Shown here in pieces: positions 43,078 to 51,871 of a stretch of 54,328 nucleotides of DNA. The notes below the pieces were generated by a model. It saw nothing but the letters and a program-made list of their open reading frames with translations, had not been told where the DNA came from and ran no database searches. This DNA is from Pseudomonas sp. NFR16 (GTDB taxonomy: Bacteria > Pseudomonadota > Gammaproteobacteria > Pseudomonadales > Pseudomonadaceae), in assembly GCF_900108875.1 (NCBI RefSeq), contig NZ_FNYJ01000006.1, positions 421,425-475,752 of the forward strand, given 5' to 3'. Positions within the stretch are counted from its first letter, which is position 1; every line of letters starts with the position of its first letter. A program made the position numbers and the translations under genes.

Positions 43078-43437
43078 TTACCAGCGACCGTCACCACGCG
43101 GGTGGTCGTAACCGCGGTCATATCCCCTGTTGTAGCCGCGGTCATGGCCATGGTTGTAGTAGCCGTGGGGCGGCGGTGGGGCGAAACGGCGATATTCCAC
43201 GCGTTGCACCGGCACATAGGCAACCGGCTGGTAGCGCGGTTGGTAACGCGGCTGTGGCCGGTAATCGTGACGGTGCGATGAGTGGCTGCCGGAACTGGCA
43301 ATCACGGTCGCCAGGACTGCACCTACGGCTGCTCCGGCGATGACGGGCACGACCACGTCGCGCTCGTTCGCGGATGCCGTTCCTGCGGCAACCAGTAAGC
43401 CGGACAGGATCAGGGCTTGGGTCATCTTCGAAGGCAT
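43078..43437 (-). CDS. Secreted repeat-rich small protein
   Basis: A 119-residue protein with a signal peptide (LLVAAGTASA), a hydrophobic glycine/alanine segment (VIAGAAVGAVLATVIA) resembling a glycine zipper, and a His/Tyr/Arg/Pro-rich tail with short repeats (YQPRYQP, then RGYNRGYDRGYD). The tail could be disordered and bind metal or polyanions. Similar envelope-associated proteins occur in pseudomonads without known function. GGAGACACCC precedes the ATG. Confidence 0.75.
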   Translation of the reverse strand: MPSKMTQALILSGLLVAAGTASANERDVVVPVIAGAAVGAVLATVIASSGSHSSHRHDYRPQPRYQPRYQPVAYVPVQRVEYRRFAPPPPHGYYNHGHDRGYNRGYDRGYDHPRGDGRW

Positions 43438-43590
43438 GGGTGTCTCCTTTGGCGAGAAAGTGGGTTCGCCATGGACGTATGAAACACCGGATTCGTGTAA
43501 AGGCAGGTCTGGAACAGGTAAAGGTTGAGTAAATCGGCCTGCCTGATCGTGGCTAGACTGGACAGGTCAACCCTGTTCGGAGATCGACTC

Positions 43591-44070
43591 ATGAACAATA
43601 AAAATACCCTCTGCCTCTGGTACAACGGCGACGCCCTGGAAGCCGCCCGGTTCTATGCCCAGACCTTTCCCGACAGCGCGGTCGGCGCCGTGCATCTGGC
43701 GCCTGACGACTTTCCCGCCGGCAAAAAGGGTGACGTCCTCACCGTCGAGTTCACGGTGATGAACATCCCGTGTCTTGGCCTCAACGGCGGACCGGACTTC
43801 ACTCACAGCGAGGCCTTTTCGTTTCAGGTCGCGACCGAGGATCAGGCCGAAACGGATCGGCTGTGGGACGCCATCGTCGGCAACGGCGGCAAGGCAAGCG
43901 TCTGCGGCTGGTGCAAGGATAAATGGGGGCTGTCCTGGCAGATCACGCCTCGGGTGCTCACCGCTGCCATTGCCGATCCTGATCCCGCCGTGGCCAGCCG
44001 TGCCTTCAAGGCGATGATGCAGATGACCAAGATAGACATTGCCGCCATTGAAGCCGCGCGCAAAGGCTGA
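43591..44070 (+). CDS. PhnB-like VOC-fold protein
   Basis: A 159-residue protein of the PhnB/3-demethylubiquinone-methyltransferase-like VOC family. LCLWYNGDALEAARFYAQTFPDS at the start and SVCGWCKDKWGLSWQITP near residue 108 are the family hallmarks. No metal or SAM chemistry is assured. ATG at 43591 is chosen because homology begins at NTLCLWY; an earlier in-frame start at 43525 adds an unlikely tail. Confidence 0.85.
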   Translation: MNNKNTLCLWYNGDALEAARFYAQTFPDSAVGAVHLAPDDFPAGKKGDVLTVEFTVMNIPCLGLNGGPDFTHSEAFSFQVATEDQAETDRLWDAIVGNGGKASVCGWCKDKWGLSWQITPRVLTAAIADPDPAVASRAFKAMMQMTKIDIAAIEAARKG

Positions 44071-44105
44071 CGTTTCACCGCGGAGTCGGTGGGCGCTTTG
44101 CACGT

Positions 44106-44128
44106 CGGGTACGGGGAGGGCGTACCCG
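44106..44128. terminator. Hairpin after PhnB-like gene
   Basis: CGGGTACG (44106-44113) and CGTACCCG (44121-44128) form a perfect 8-base stem with a 7-base purine loop, 36 bases after the stop. No T-tract; possible terminator. Confidence 0.4.
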
Positions 44129-44242
44129 TCGTGCGAATCACCCAGCTGGACCTCGGGGCACAGAAAAAAGGGCGCGGGCAGGCCACGATAAAATAAACGA
44201 ATCGATTTGATACTTTTTTCACATTGACTGGTTATAGTGGCT

Positions 44243-44404
44243 GCCCCGTTGGGGAGTAGCCTGCACTGGACCCACCGTCCAGAGCGTTCGCGTCAACATT
44301 CTCGGCAGCAGCCGTGGCGCGAACACCGTTTGGTTGGCGAGACCGACGATGCATCCATGCCTAAGGTCGGGCGTGTGGTTGCGTCGTTGACTCATAGCCC
44401 GACC
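44243..44404 (+). ncRNA. yybP-ykoY manganese riboswitch upstream of mntP
   Basis: The leader carries the yybP-ykoY hallmarks: GGGGAGTAGCCT (44251-44262) in the first helix junction, AACATTCTCGGC (44295-44306), and GGCGAGACC (44336-44344) closing the second conserved element. Downstream, GGTCGGGC (44365-44372) and GCCCGACC (44397-44404) form a perfect 8-base hairpin ending 11 bases before the GTG start, well placed as the expression platform that hides or exposes the ribosome site. In the characterised class, Mn2+ binding turns on Mn export. A TATAGT at 44233-44238 is a likely -10. Confidence 0.88.
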
Positions 44405-44415
44405 GGACGTAAACC

Positions 44416-44982
44416 GTGAATCCTTTTTCCCTCGTATTCCTGGCGCTCGCCATGTCCACCGATGCGTTCGCAGCCGCGATCGGCAAAGGTTCCAGCCTGC
44501 ACGAACCACGCCTGTCCGAAGCGCTGCGCACCGGCCTTATCTTTGGTGTGATTGAAGGCATCACGCCCATCGTGGGGTGGGGGATCGGCCAGGCAGCGAG
44601 CCGTTTCGTCGAGAACTGGGACCACTGGATCGCCTTCGTGCTGCTGCTCCTGCTGGGGTTGCACATGATCTACAACGGTCTCAAGCACGAAGAGGCCGAA
44701 GAGGAGAAACCCGACCAGCACTCGTTCTTCATCCTGGCAATCACTGCATTCGCCACCAGCATCGATGCACTGGCGGTCGGCGTCGGGTTGGCATTCGTCA
44801 ACGTGAACATTGTCGTCGCCGCGCTGGCGATCGGTGCTGCCACCACCGTCATGGTCACGATCGGCGTGATGCTCGGGCGCGTGCTCGGCAACGTCGTCGG
44901 CAAGCGCGCGGAGATCGTCGGCGGCATCGTGCTGATGCTGGTCGGCGCCACCATTCTTTATGAGCATCTGTCGGCAGTCTGA
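44416..44982 (+). CDS. mntP: Manganese efflux pump MntP
   Basis: A 188-residue inner-membrane exporter with six segments. The paired motifs STDAFAAAIGKG (residues 14-25) and TSIDALAVGVGLA, each with a conserved Asp in the membrane, define the MntP family that expels excess Mn2+. The start is GTG at 44416 (GTG AAT CCT), set by the family N-terminus MNPFSLVFLALAMS. Controlled by the riboswitch just upstream and followed by a clear terminator. Confidence 0.95.
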   Translation: MNPFSLVFLALAMSTDAFAAAIGKGSSLHEPRLSEALRTGLIFGVIEGITPIVGWGIGQAASRFVENWDHWIAFVLLLLLGLHMIYNGLKHEEAEEEKPDQHSFFILAITAFATSIDALAVGVGLAFVNVNIVVAALAIGAATTVMVTIGVMLGRVLGNVVGKRAEIVGGIVLMLVGATILYEHLSAV

Positions 44983-45012
44983 AGCCCTGCGCGTCGACGG
45001 CCCTGGAACAAG

Positions 45013-45050
45013 AACGCCCCGTCAGCGGATCAATGCTGAGCGGGGCGTTT
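45013..45050 (+). terminator. Terminator after mntP
   Basis: AACGCCCCG (45013-45021) pairs with CGGGGCGTT (45041-45049), extended inside by TCAGC/GCTGA with one bulged G. A strong hairpin 30 bases after the mntP stop and 20 bases before the stop of the convergent dehydrogenase gene, so it may serve both. Confidence 0.8.
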
Positions 45051-45069
45051 GCGTCGGGCGCGTCGAGGT

Positions 45070-46104
45070 TCAGGCGTTGGCCGGGTTCATCACCAGCACG
45101 GCACGCAGGCGGACCTTGGCCGACATCATCAGGTCGTAGGCTTCGCGAGCCCGCTCGAGCGGGAACGTCTCGATCATTGGCCGGATCGCCTGAAGACTGG
45201 CGAAGGCCAGCGTCTGCTCGTTGTCGGAAACCGTGCCGGTCAGTGAGCCGACGACGGAGCGCGCGCCGAAGATCAGGTCGGTGGCGTTGACCGTGATCGG
45301 ATCAGGCGGCACGGCTACCACGATCAGTTCCCCACGTGGCGACAGTCCGGAAATCGTCTCGGCCATGCCCTTGCCGCTGGGCGCGGTGCCCAGCACCACC
45401 TTCGCGCCGCCCAGCGCGCGCAGCGCATCGGCGACATTCTCCTGAGTGGAGTCGATGTACTGATGTGCACCCAGCGACTGCGCCAGCTCCGCTTTGTCCG
45501 CGCCGCGCGCGATGGCAACCGTGTGGAAGCCCATTTTGCGCGCGAACTGCACGCCCAGATGACCCAGTCCGCCCAGACCCTGAATCGCCACCACGTCACC
45601 TGGCCGTGCCTTGGAATTGCGCAGCGCATTGAATGTGGTCAGGCCTGCGCACAGCAACGGCGCGGCTTCGGCTGCGTCGAGTTCCTCTGGAACGCTGACC
45701 AGACCGCGGGCTTCGGCCAGCATCACTTCGGCGTAGCCGCCATCGATGGTAATGCCGCAGATGACCGGGTTGTGGCAGTTCACCGGATCGCCATGTCGGC
45801 AGGACGGGCAACTGCCGTCTTCGCCCGCCAGAAAGCCCACGCCCACGCGCTGGCCGACGCTCCAGCCCTGGACGCCTTCGCCCAGTGCATCGATGCGACC
45901 GACGACTTCATGTCCAGGCACACGCGGGTAGCTGATGCCGGGGAACTGGCCTTCCACTGTCGCGCTGTCGGAGTGGCAGACCCCACAGGCCTCAACTCGA
46001 ATGCGGACCTGACCGGGACCCGGATCGGGTATCGGCCGTTCGACCAGTTCCAGTTGGCCAGGGGCGGTCGCGACGATGGCGCGGTATGTCAGAGAGGTTG
46101 TCAT
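45070..46104 (-). CDS. Zinc-dependent alcohol dehydrogenase
   Basis: A 344-residue medium-chain dehydrogenase. C43 (CGVCHSD) and H65-E66 (PGHEVVG) form the catalytic zinc site, and GLGGLGHLGVQ is the NAD(P)-binding motif. The structural zinc loop reads DGSCPSCRHGDPVNC, so three of the usual four Cys are present and the first is Asp, as in some bacterial members. AAAGGTG precedes the ATG. It lies 9 bases downstream of the hydrolase gene, so the two form an operon. Confidence 0.92.
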   Translation of the reverse strand: MTTSLTYRAIVATAPGQLELVERPIPDPGPGQVRIRVEACGVCHSDSATVEGQFPGISYPRVPGHEVVGRIDALGEGVQGWSVGQRVGVGFLAGEDGSCPSCRHGDPVNCHNPVICGITIDGGYAEVMLAEARGLVSVPEELDAAEAAPLLCAGLTTFNALRNSKARPGDVVAIQGLGGLGHLGVQFARKMGFHTVAIARGADKAELAQSLGAHQYIDSTQENVADALRALGGAKVVLGTAPSGKGMAETISGLSPRGELIVVAVPPDPITVNATDLIFGARSVVGSLTGTVSDNEQTLAFASLQAIRPMIETFPLERAREAYDLMMSAKVRLRAVLVMNPANA

Positions 46105-46113
46105 GGGTCACCT

Positions 46114-46968
46114 TTATTCAGAGTCAGAGCCGACGAATGCGCCGATGTGACGTGCCACGGCGCGGGGATACTGGAGCTGCGGACCGTGTCCGGCACGCGG
46201 GAAAGTGATGAGTTGCAGGGTCGGCAACTGGCCGCTGAGCGCGTGCCAGTTTTCGACCGGGAAGGCGATGTCATGGTCGCCGCCAATGTGCAGCACCGGC
46301 ACAGTCGTGCTTTTCAGCAATTGCAGGATGGCGTCCACCGGGAATACCGGATTCTTCGGACCTTCGCCCAGTTGCGCGCCTGCCCATTCAAATGGCACGG
46401 CCGGACTTGCGTCCTTGCGGGGTGCGGACAAACGTTCCCAGGAGCGCTCGGCGGCAGCCTTGGAGGAGGCCGATGCAGGCTCGAAAAACAGGCTGACGAA
46501 GTCGTCGAAATCGTTGTCTCGCTTGGCCAGTTCGTAGAACAGCGCCTCGCCCGGTTTGACCAGCTGGCCGGGCGGTGCGGTTGCCAGCAGCACCAGATGA
46601 CTGACCCGTTGCGGTGCCTGGGCCAGGACGATTTGCGCAGCAATGCCGCCTACGGACCAGCCGCCGATCACCACCTTGCCCAGGCCCAGCCCTGCGATCA
46701 GTTCGATGGCATCCTTGGCCAGCGACGCGGGGCTGTAGCTGCGCTCACCGGTGGACTGACCCAGGCCGCTGTAGTCAAACACCGTGACCTGAAAACCCTG
46801 ATCCGCCAGGCAGTCGAGAAACAGCGGGTCCCATGAATCCATCGTCCCGCGGAACCTCACGCAGAGCAGCAGCGGCGTACCGCTGCCGAAGGTCCGATAA
46901 GCGAGTGTCCTGCCGCTGATTTCGATGAACCGGGTTGTGGCCTGAGTGCTCAACGAATGTTCGGTCAT
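46114..46968 (-). CDS. Alpha/beta hydrolase
   Basis: A 284-residue alpha/beta-hydrolase with nucleophile S105 in GGWSVGG, the DYSGLGQSTG strand-helix turn, and a C-terminal His in PRAGHGPQL; an Asp in GGDHDIAFP is the probable acid. The region before the nucleophile (CVRFRGTMDSWDP) replaces the usual HG oxyanion motif. First gene of a two-gene unit with the alcohol dehydrogenase. Substrate unknown; an ester or lactone feeding an alcohol to the dehydrogenase is one guess. Confidence 0.88.
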   Translation of the reverse strand: MTEHSLSTQATTRFIEISGRTLAYRTFGSGTPLLLCVRFRGTMDSWDPLFLDCLADQGFQVTVFDYSGLGQSTGERSYSPASLAKDAIELIAGLGLGKVVIGGWSVGGIAAQIVLAQAPQRVSHLVLLATAPPGQLVKPGEALFYELAKRDNDFDDFVSLFFEPASASSKAAAERSWERLSAPRKDASPAVPFEWAGAQLGEGPKNPVFPVDAILQLLKSTTVPVLHIGGDHDIAFPVENWHALSGQLPTLQLITFPRAGHGPQLQYPRAVARHIGAFVGSDSE

Positions 46969-47358
46969 GGTGAAGTCGTCCGTTCTTGTTGAATGTCATG
47001 GGTGTGCGGTGGAAATGACGCCAGGTTCTTCGCTTGCAGTAAGCGTTACTTCAATAAGCCTATGATTAAAAAGGAAAATCTGTTAAGCGATGCGCGCGTT
47101 CGCGAAACTTTATGAGCGCGATACATAGCGATGCAGCAGTGCGTTCGTTATCTGCCCTGCACGCGTTCTCAATCAAGTGCCTGCCAATCACTCTATCCCA
47201 TCGTATTTATCTCCTCGCCTATACATTGGACTAGGTTTTTTCAAGGTCGGTAGCGGTCGGGCAATCGTGCGTGCCATTTGAAATGACGGGCGTTGCCCGC
47301 CAGAATCGCCGCCGATCCGATGCAGGGCGTCGGGCGCAAGCGGTGAGGAGAGCGGCGG
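46969..47358. other. Intergenic region between hydrolase and trmK
   Basis: A 390-base divergent gap, AT-richer than the genes around it. TATACA at about 47220-47225 is a possible -10 for trmK. The small inverted repeat GGGC-GTT-GCCC lies at about 47287-47297. I found no gene or known RNA. A frame opening leftward from 47448 is not convincing. Confidence 0.4.
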
Positions 47359-48054
47359 TTGAACGAACAGACATTGTCCAGACGGCTGGAGCGCGTCGCG
47401 GCGCTGGTACCGGCGGGTGCACGGCTTGCCGACATCGGCTCGGATCACGGCTACTTGCCGGTTGCCTTGGTGTTGCGCGGCGTCATCGCGATGGCCGTGG
47501 CCGGGGAGGTGGCGTTAACGCCTTTCCACAGCGCCCGGCGCGTGGTGCGCGACAACGCGCTGGAGGCGGCGGTCGTGGTGCGTCTGGCAGACGGTCTGGC
47601 CGCGATCGAGCCGGATGACCGGATCACTGCGATCAGCCTGTGCGGCATGGGCGGGGAGACGATTCGCGACATTCTCGAGGCCGGCAAAGCCCGCCTCAAT
47701 GGCCGCGAACGGTTGATCCTTCAGCCTAACGGCGGCGAGCAGCCACTGCGCTGCTGGTTGATGGAAAACGGCTATCGAATCGTATGGGAGGAAGTGCTGC
47801 GGGAGAATCGCTTCGACTACGAAATCATCGTCGCCGAGCGTCAGGGCCACGTGACCTACACCGCCCATGAGCTGTACTTCGGCCCTGTGCAGTTGCAGGC
47901 GCGCAGCCCGGCGTTTCTGGAAAAATGGCGGCGCGTATTGCGCCTCAGGCAACGCACCCTTGAGCAATTCGCCCGGGCCCGCGGGGCGGTGCCCGAGGAA
48001 AAGCTCAACGAACTTCAGGCTCATGTGCGTTGGATCACTGAGCTGCTGGGCTGA
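47359..48054 (+). CDS. trmK: tRNA (adenine-22-N1)-methyltransferase TrmK family
   Basis: A 231-residue SAM-dependent enzyme. LADIGSDHGYLPVAL (residues 23-37) is the distinctive TrmK SAM motif, followed by ISLCGMGGETIRDIL and LQPNGGEQPLRCWL. TrmK methylates N1 of A22 in tRNA; in Pseudomonas the substrate is less certain. The start is TTG at 47359, after GGAGAGCGGCGG; no ATG gives a suitable N-terminus. Confidence 0.85.
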   Translation: MNEQTLSRRLERVAALVPAGARLADIGSDHGYLPVALVLRGVIAMAVAGEVALTPFHSARRVVRDNALEAAVVVRLADGLAAIEPDDRITAISLCGMGGETIRDILEAGKARLNGRERLILQPNGGEQPLRCWLMENGYRIVWEEVLRENRFDYEIIVAERQGHVTYTAHELYFGPVQLQARSPAFLEKWRRVLRLRQRTLEQFARARGAVPEEKLNELQAHVRWITELLG

Positions 48055-48063
48055 ACCCTGGAA

Positions 48064-48087
48064 GAGGCCCGACCCGTGGCGGGCCTC
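48064..48087. terminator. Hairpin between convergent trmK and ProP-like genes
   Basis: GAGGCCCG (48064-48071) and CGGGCCTC (48080-48087), 8-base perfect stem, 8-base loop. It overlaps the end of the convergent transporter gene. No T-tract, so moderate support. Confidence 0.55.
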
Positions 48088-49588
48088 AGTTGATGCGCGG
48101 GTGCTGCTGGACCAGCTCCTTGCGCTTGGCTTCGAGCTCGGCGATCTGCGCGTCGATGTCCTCGATTTTCTGCTCGATATTGTCGTGATGTTCCTGCAAC
48201 AGCTCCTTCGCTTCTTCGATGTCAGAGGCCGCAGGCGCAGCGCCACGCAGCGGCTTGTTGGCAGTCTCTTTCATCGTGATGCCGGTGACGAAGCCGATGA
48301 CCGCGATCACCATCAGGTAGTAGGCGGGCATGTACAGGTTGTCGGTGCTTTCCACCAGCCACGCTGCGGCTGTCGGCGTCAGGCCGGCGATCAGCACCGA
48401 CACGTTGAACGCGCTCGCCAGCGCGCTGTAGCGGATGTGGGTCGGGAACATCGCGGGCAGCGTCGACGCCATGACGCCGATGAAGAAGTTGAGCACCACG
48501 GCGAGTATCAGCAAACCGGCGAAGATCAGGCCGATCTTGCCGCTGATGATCAGCATGAATGCCGGGACCGCCAGGATGAACAGGGCGATGCTGCCGATCA
48601 CGATGAAAGGCTTGCGGCCGATCTTGTCGCTGACGAAGCCGATCAGCGGCTGAACGAAGAGCATGCCGACCATGATCGCGATGATGATCAGCACGCCATG
48701 GTTTTCGCTGTAGTGCAGGTTGTGCGACAGATAACTGGGCATGTAAGTCAGCAGCATGTAATACGTGACGTTGGTCGCCACGACGATGCCGATGCAGGTG
48801 ATCAGGCTGCGCCAGTGCTTGGTTGCCACTTCCTTGAACGACACCTTCGGACCGCCTGAAAGACCTTCTCGGTCGCCTTGCTCCAGCTTTTCCACATGCT
48901 GCTGGAACGCCGGGGTTTCTTCCAGCGCGTTACGCAGATACAGGCCGAGCATGCCCAGTGGCAGCGCAAGGAAGAAGGGCAGACGCCAGCCCCATTCCTG
49001 GAATTGATCCTCACCGATGACGGTGGAAATCAACACGACCACACCGGCGCCGAGCACGAAACCCGCGATCGAGCCGAAGTCCAGCCAGCTGCCGAGGAAA
49101 CCGCGCTTGCGGTCCGGGGCGTATTCGGCGACGAAAATCGAAGCGCCGGTGTATTCGCCGCCGACTGAAAAGCCCTGCGCCATCTTGGCGAGCAACAGCA
49201 GAATCGGCGCCCAGATGCCGATCGATGCGTAGGAGGGGATCAGTCCGATGGCTGTCGTGCTCAGGGACATGATCACGATGGTCGCTGCGAGGACTTTCTG
49301 TCGTCCGTATTTGTCGCCCAATGCGCCGAAAAAAAGGCCGCCCAGCGGCCGTATCAGGAAAGGCACCGAAAAGGTCGCCAGTGCCGCGATCATCTGCACG
49401 CTGGGGTCGGCGCCAGGGAAGAAAACCTTGCCAAGCACGTAGGCCACGAAGCCGTAGACACCGAAATCGAACCACTCCATCGCGTTACCCAGTGCGGCGG
49501 CAGTGATTGCCTTGCGCATCTTGGCGTCGTCGACGATGGTGATGTCTTGCAAGCCGATGGGGCTGATTTTTTTCTTGCGTAATTTCAT
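48086..49588 (-). CDS. proP: ProP-like proline/betaine:H+ symporter (MFS)
   Basis: A 500-residue 12-helix osmolyte importer of the metabolite:H+ symporter group. GNAMEWFDFGVYGFVAYVLG (residues 34-53) and GALGDKYGRQKV are ProP signatures, with GEYTGASIFVAEYAPDRKRG in loop 4-5. The C-terminus from about residue 455 is a long charged helix (AKELLQEHHDNIEQKIEDID, then AQIAELEAKRKELV) with heptad pattern, matching the osmosensing coiled coil of ProP. Imports proline, glycine betaine or ectoine when osmotic pressure rises. No osmolyte synthesis genes adjoin. Confidence 0.9.
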   Translation of the reverse strand: MKLRKKKISPIGLQDITIVDDAKMRKAITAAALGNAMEWFDFGVYGFVAYVLGKVFFPGADPSVQMIAALATFSVPFLIRPLGGLFFGALGDKYGRQKVLAATIVIMSLSTTAIGLIPSYASIGIWAPILLLLAKMAQGFSVGGEYTGASIFVAEYAPDRKRGFLGSWLDFGSIAGFVLGAGVVVLISTVIGEDQFQEWGWRLPFFLALPLGMLGLYLRNALEETPAFQQHVEKLEQGDREGLSGGPKVSFKEVATKHWRSLITCIGIVVATNVTYYMLLTYMPSYLSHNLHYSENHGVLIIIAIMVGMLFVQPLIGFVSDKIGRKPFIVIGSIALFILAVPAFMLIISGKIGLIFAGLLILAVVLNFFIGVMASTLPAMFPTHIRYSALASAFNVSVLIAGLTPTAAAWLVESTDNLYMPAYYLMVIAVIGFVTGITMKETANKPLRGAAPAASDIEEAKELLQEHHDNIEQKIEDIDAQIAELEAKRKELVQQHPRIN

Positions 49589-49880
49589 GAGAACACTCTG
49601 TCGCTGATCTGTCGTACTGCAATCCGCCGGTGCCGAGCCTGCCCGGGTCAGAAATCCCGGCAGGTCGATGCCATTGTTTTGGTGGCACGCTGTTTTCGAT
49701 CAGATACGAGGGCAAGGCAAAAAATTCACTGTGGGCCGAGATTTCATCGCGTTGAAACCGCGACCAGCGATTCGGGTTTCTCCGTCATGTCGCTGTCCGA
49801 CGATGACGGGTGGTGCCAGGCAAGGGCAGGTCCCGCCGTGGTATTCTTGCGCCCCGGTTACAACTCCTGTGGAATCCCCC

Positions 49881-50186
49881 GTGAAATTCATTCACCAGCG
49901 CGAGCACCTCAATGAAGACGACATTGTGGTGATCGAATGTTCGAACACCTGCAACATCCGCCTCATGAACGACGCCAATTTTCGCAGTTTCAAGAATGGT
50001 GGGCGACACACCTACCATGGCGGCGCGTTTGATCGCTTCCCGGCGAAAATCGTCGTGCCGAGCACCGGCTTCTGGAACATCACCCTCGACACCGTCACCC
50101 AGCGCGCCATCAGCGTCACGCGCAAACCCAACATCAAGCATTCGATCAAGATCGTCCGCCGCTCCGCTTCGCGTCTGCAGCGCTGA
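49881..50186 (+). CDS. DUF1883 protein
   Basis: A 101-residue basic protein starting MKFIHQREHLNEDDIVVIEC with the DUF1883 pattern (SNTCNIRLMND, FKNGGRHTYHGGAFDRFP, STGFWNITLD). The family is small, beta-rich and without known function; some members are fused to TIR domains. GTG at 49881 is the chosen start because homology begins there; a longer frame from 49668 is unlikely. The gap 49589-49880 holds promoters for both directions but no clear motif. Confidence 0.8.
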   Translation: MKFIHQREHLNEDDIVVIECSNTCNIRLMNDANFRSFKNGGRHTYHGGAFDRFPAKIVVPSTGFWNITLDTVTQRAISVTRKPNIKHSIKIVRRSASRLQR

Positions 50187-50345
50187 GCGAACGGGATTGC
50201 GCCTGTTGCGCTGGCGCGGGCAGTCATTGGCGATATCGATAGTGAGCATCACGCTTTACGAGTTCAGTTTCGGCGCCTGAACTGGACAATGGCCTGCAAA
50301 TGAAGACCCTGCCCGAACGGCAGAATTTTTGACAGGACACCGCCC

Positions 50346-50672
50346 ATGCGCACCGTATTCGCCTCCGCCACCCTGATTGCCTGCTCGCTTCTGGCAGGGT
50401 GTGCCAGCGCTCCCAACGAGCCGACGCTGACGCTTGAAACCAGCAAGTCCCCCGAACAGTTCGCGGCGTGCGTCGTGCCTAAACTGCAAGGTCGTTCGAT
50501 GAGCCCGATCCTGTCCCAGCCTCAACGGCATTACCGGATTACCGTGCCGAGTACCGTCGCTGCGGACAACGTCATCGAGGCTTACAAAGCCTCATCCGGC
50601 GGGAAGGTTTTCGTCTACGAACGCAGCCTGATGGCTTCCGGCTTTGGCCGTGCGGCGAAGGAATGCGTGTGA
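50346..50672 (+). CDS. Small lipoprotein, unknown function
   Basis: A 108-residue lipoprotein with signal peptide and lipobox LLAGC (Cys19). The body (SPEQFAACVVPKLQGR, HYRITVPSTVAADNVIEAYK) resembles small Pseudomonas outer-membrane lipoproteins. ACAGGACACCGCCC precedes the ATG. Function unknown. Confidence 0.8.
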   Translation: MRTVFASATLIACSLLAGCASAPNEPTLTLETSKSPEQFAACVVPKLQGRSMSPILSQPQRHYRITVPSTVAADNVIEAYKASSGGKVFVYERSLMASGFGRAAKECV

Positions 50673-50673
50673 C

Positions 50674-50700
50674 CCGGCAACACCGGACGGTGGTTGCCGG
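50674..50700 (+). terminator. Hairpin after lipoprotein gene
   Basis: CCGGCAACACCG (50674-50685) pairs with CGGTGGTTGCCGG (50688-50700), apart from one bulged G; the real loop must open a few of the inner pairs. It starts 2 bases after the stop. No T-tract, so probably but not certainly a terminator. Confidence 0.5.
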
Positions 50701-50764
50701 CTGAAGCCGCTACAAGCGTCGGTGATGGGGCCGAGGATGCGGCGATCCTGGCCGTGCTGGACGC

Positions 50765-51058
50765 TCAGAAATCTTCTTCGCTGATCCGGATGGACAGCAA
50801 TGTGTTGCTGGCGATGAGGTTGTCGAACGCCGGCTGAAACACCTGCGCGAGACTGGCGAGCATCGAGTCTTCACTGCTCCACGCGCCCCGGATGGTCCAG
50901 CGTCCCGGATCAGGCTGATGTGCCTGCAGCTGGCAGTCCACGCACCCTTCGATGCTCCGGGCGCGCCGCACTGAATCCTGCATCAACTGCGCACAGCTGG
51001 CCGAGAAACCTGGGCGGGTCTGAATCATTACGACTCTGGATGACACGTGAGCATTCAT
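50765..51058 (-). CDS. Antibiotic-biosynthesis-monooxygenase-like protein
   Basis: A 97-residue ferredoxin-like dimeric alpha-beta protein, probably of the ABM family (VVMIQTRPGFSASCAQLM, RSIEGCVDCQLQ, WSSEDSMLASL). Such proteins range from cofactor-free monooxygenases to proteins without known activity. ATG at 51058 follows AGGGGA; an upstream extension to 51166 looks non-coding. Confidence 0.65.
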   Translation of the reverse strand: MNAHVSSRVVMIQTRPGFSASCAQLMQDSVRRARSIEGCVDCQLQAHQPDPGRWTIRGAWSSEDSMLASLAQVFQPAFDNLIASNTLLSIRISEEDF

Positions 51059-51294
51059 GGTGATCCCCTGAAGGCGGCTGGCGCGGTTGGAGTCGGGCGA
51101 TTGACGGTGGCGCACGACGGTGATGGGACTGGGATCATGATCCGGCAGTCGCCCTGTCGCTGCCATAGTCGATGCGCATAGACGATACAGACCTTCGTAT
51201 AACCGGCTCGAAACAGGGGGGTGGATAGCGCGCTGCCAGCGGTCATGACCACGCCGCGATGGCGCCGCGCGGGCTGGCGAGGGGGCAGGCCGGG

Positions 51295-51717
51295 TCAGCG
51301 GACGTCGTCTGAGGTCACGGGATCGGCAGGCGCGAAAGCCTTCGCCGCAGCAACGGTGTCCAGCGATTCGCGCAGCAGCTGGATCTTGCCCTCGTGGGCC
51401 ACCAGCCGTCCGGCGTATGACTGCAGGTACAGGCGGCCCGTTGCCGGGACCAGCGCCTCGACGTCGTATTCGGCGAAGGCCTGATCAGGCGTGTCGATCA
51501 GAAAGCGCACGCGCTTGAAGCGGAAATCCGGGACTTTAGCCAGCAGCGAGGCAATGAACGCTTCGATCTGAGCGGGTCCCTGCACGCGATGGGTGATGCC
51601 CAGCGATTGAAGGTAGGGCAGTTCGAGCGCACCATTGTCTGCGAAAAATGCCGCGGCGGCGTGTGGGTCTTGAATGGATTCCAGGTACATCTGCAGCAGT
51701 TGCACGGCGTTTTTCAT
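51295..51717 (-). CDS. SnoaL-like (NTF2-fold) protein
   Basis: A 140-residue single-domain protein with the SnoaL/NTF2 cone fold (LLQMYLESIQDPHAAAAFFA, GPAQIEAFIASLL). Members are small isomerases, cyclases or hydrolases, or bind small ligands. The second of two ATGs (51717) is preferred: AAGGAG lies 6 bases before it but directly touches the first (51723). A palindrome lies 105 bases upstream, and the LysR gene is next. Confidence 0.82.
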   Translation of the reverse strand: MKNAVQLLQMYLESIQDPHAAAAFFADNGALELPYLQSLGITHRVQGPAQIEAFIASLLAKVPDFRFKRVRFLIDTPDQAFAEYDVEALVPATGRLYLQSYAGRLVAHEGKIQLLRESLDTVAAAKAFAPADPVTSDDVR

Positions 51718-51821
51718 GATCATCTCCTTGAGCCAGGGGGGTCAGGTCGGCCGCGAAATCGCGCCGACAGGCGTCAAGGTACGGAAAATGCGAGGTGACA
51801 AAAATAGAAACTATGGCAACT

Positions 51822-51845
51822 CATCGTTTCATTTATGAAATGATG
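51822..51845. promoter_or_regulatory. 24-base imperfect palindrome, candidate LysR operator
   Basis: CATCGTTTCAT-TT-ATGAAATGATG has 11-base arms with one mismatch, in the gap between the SnoaL-like gene and the LysR gene. Size and position upstream of the SnoaL gene fit an operator. The half-site ATGAAATG/CATTTC is also near the LysR promoter and in the 19399-19417 palindrome. Confidence 0.5.
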
Positions 51846-51871
51846 AATGGGCGCTGGACGATGGCGCGTGA

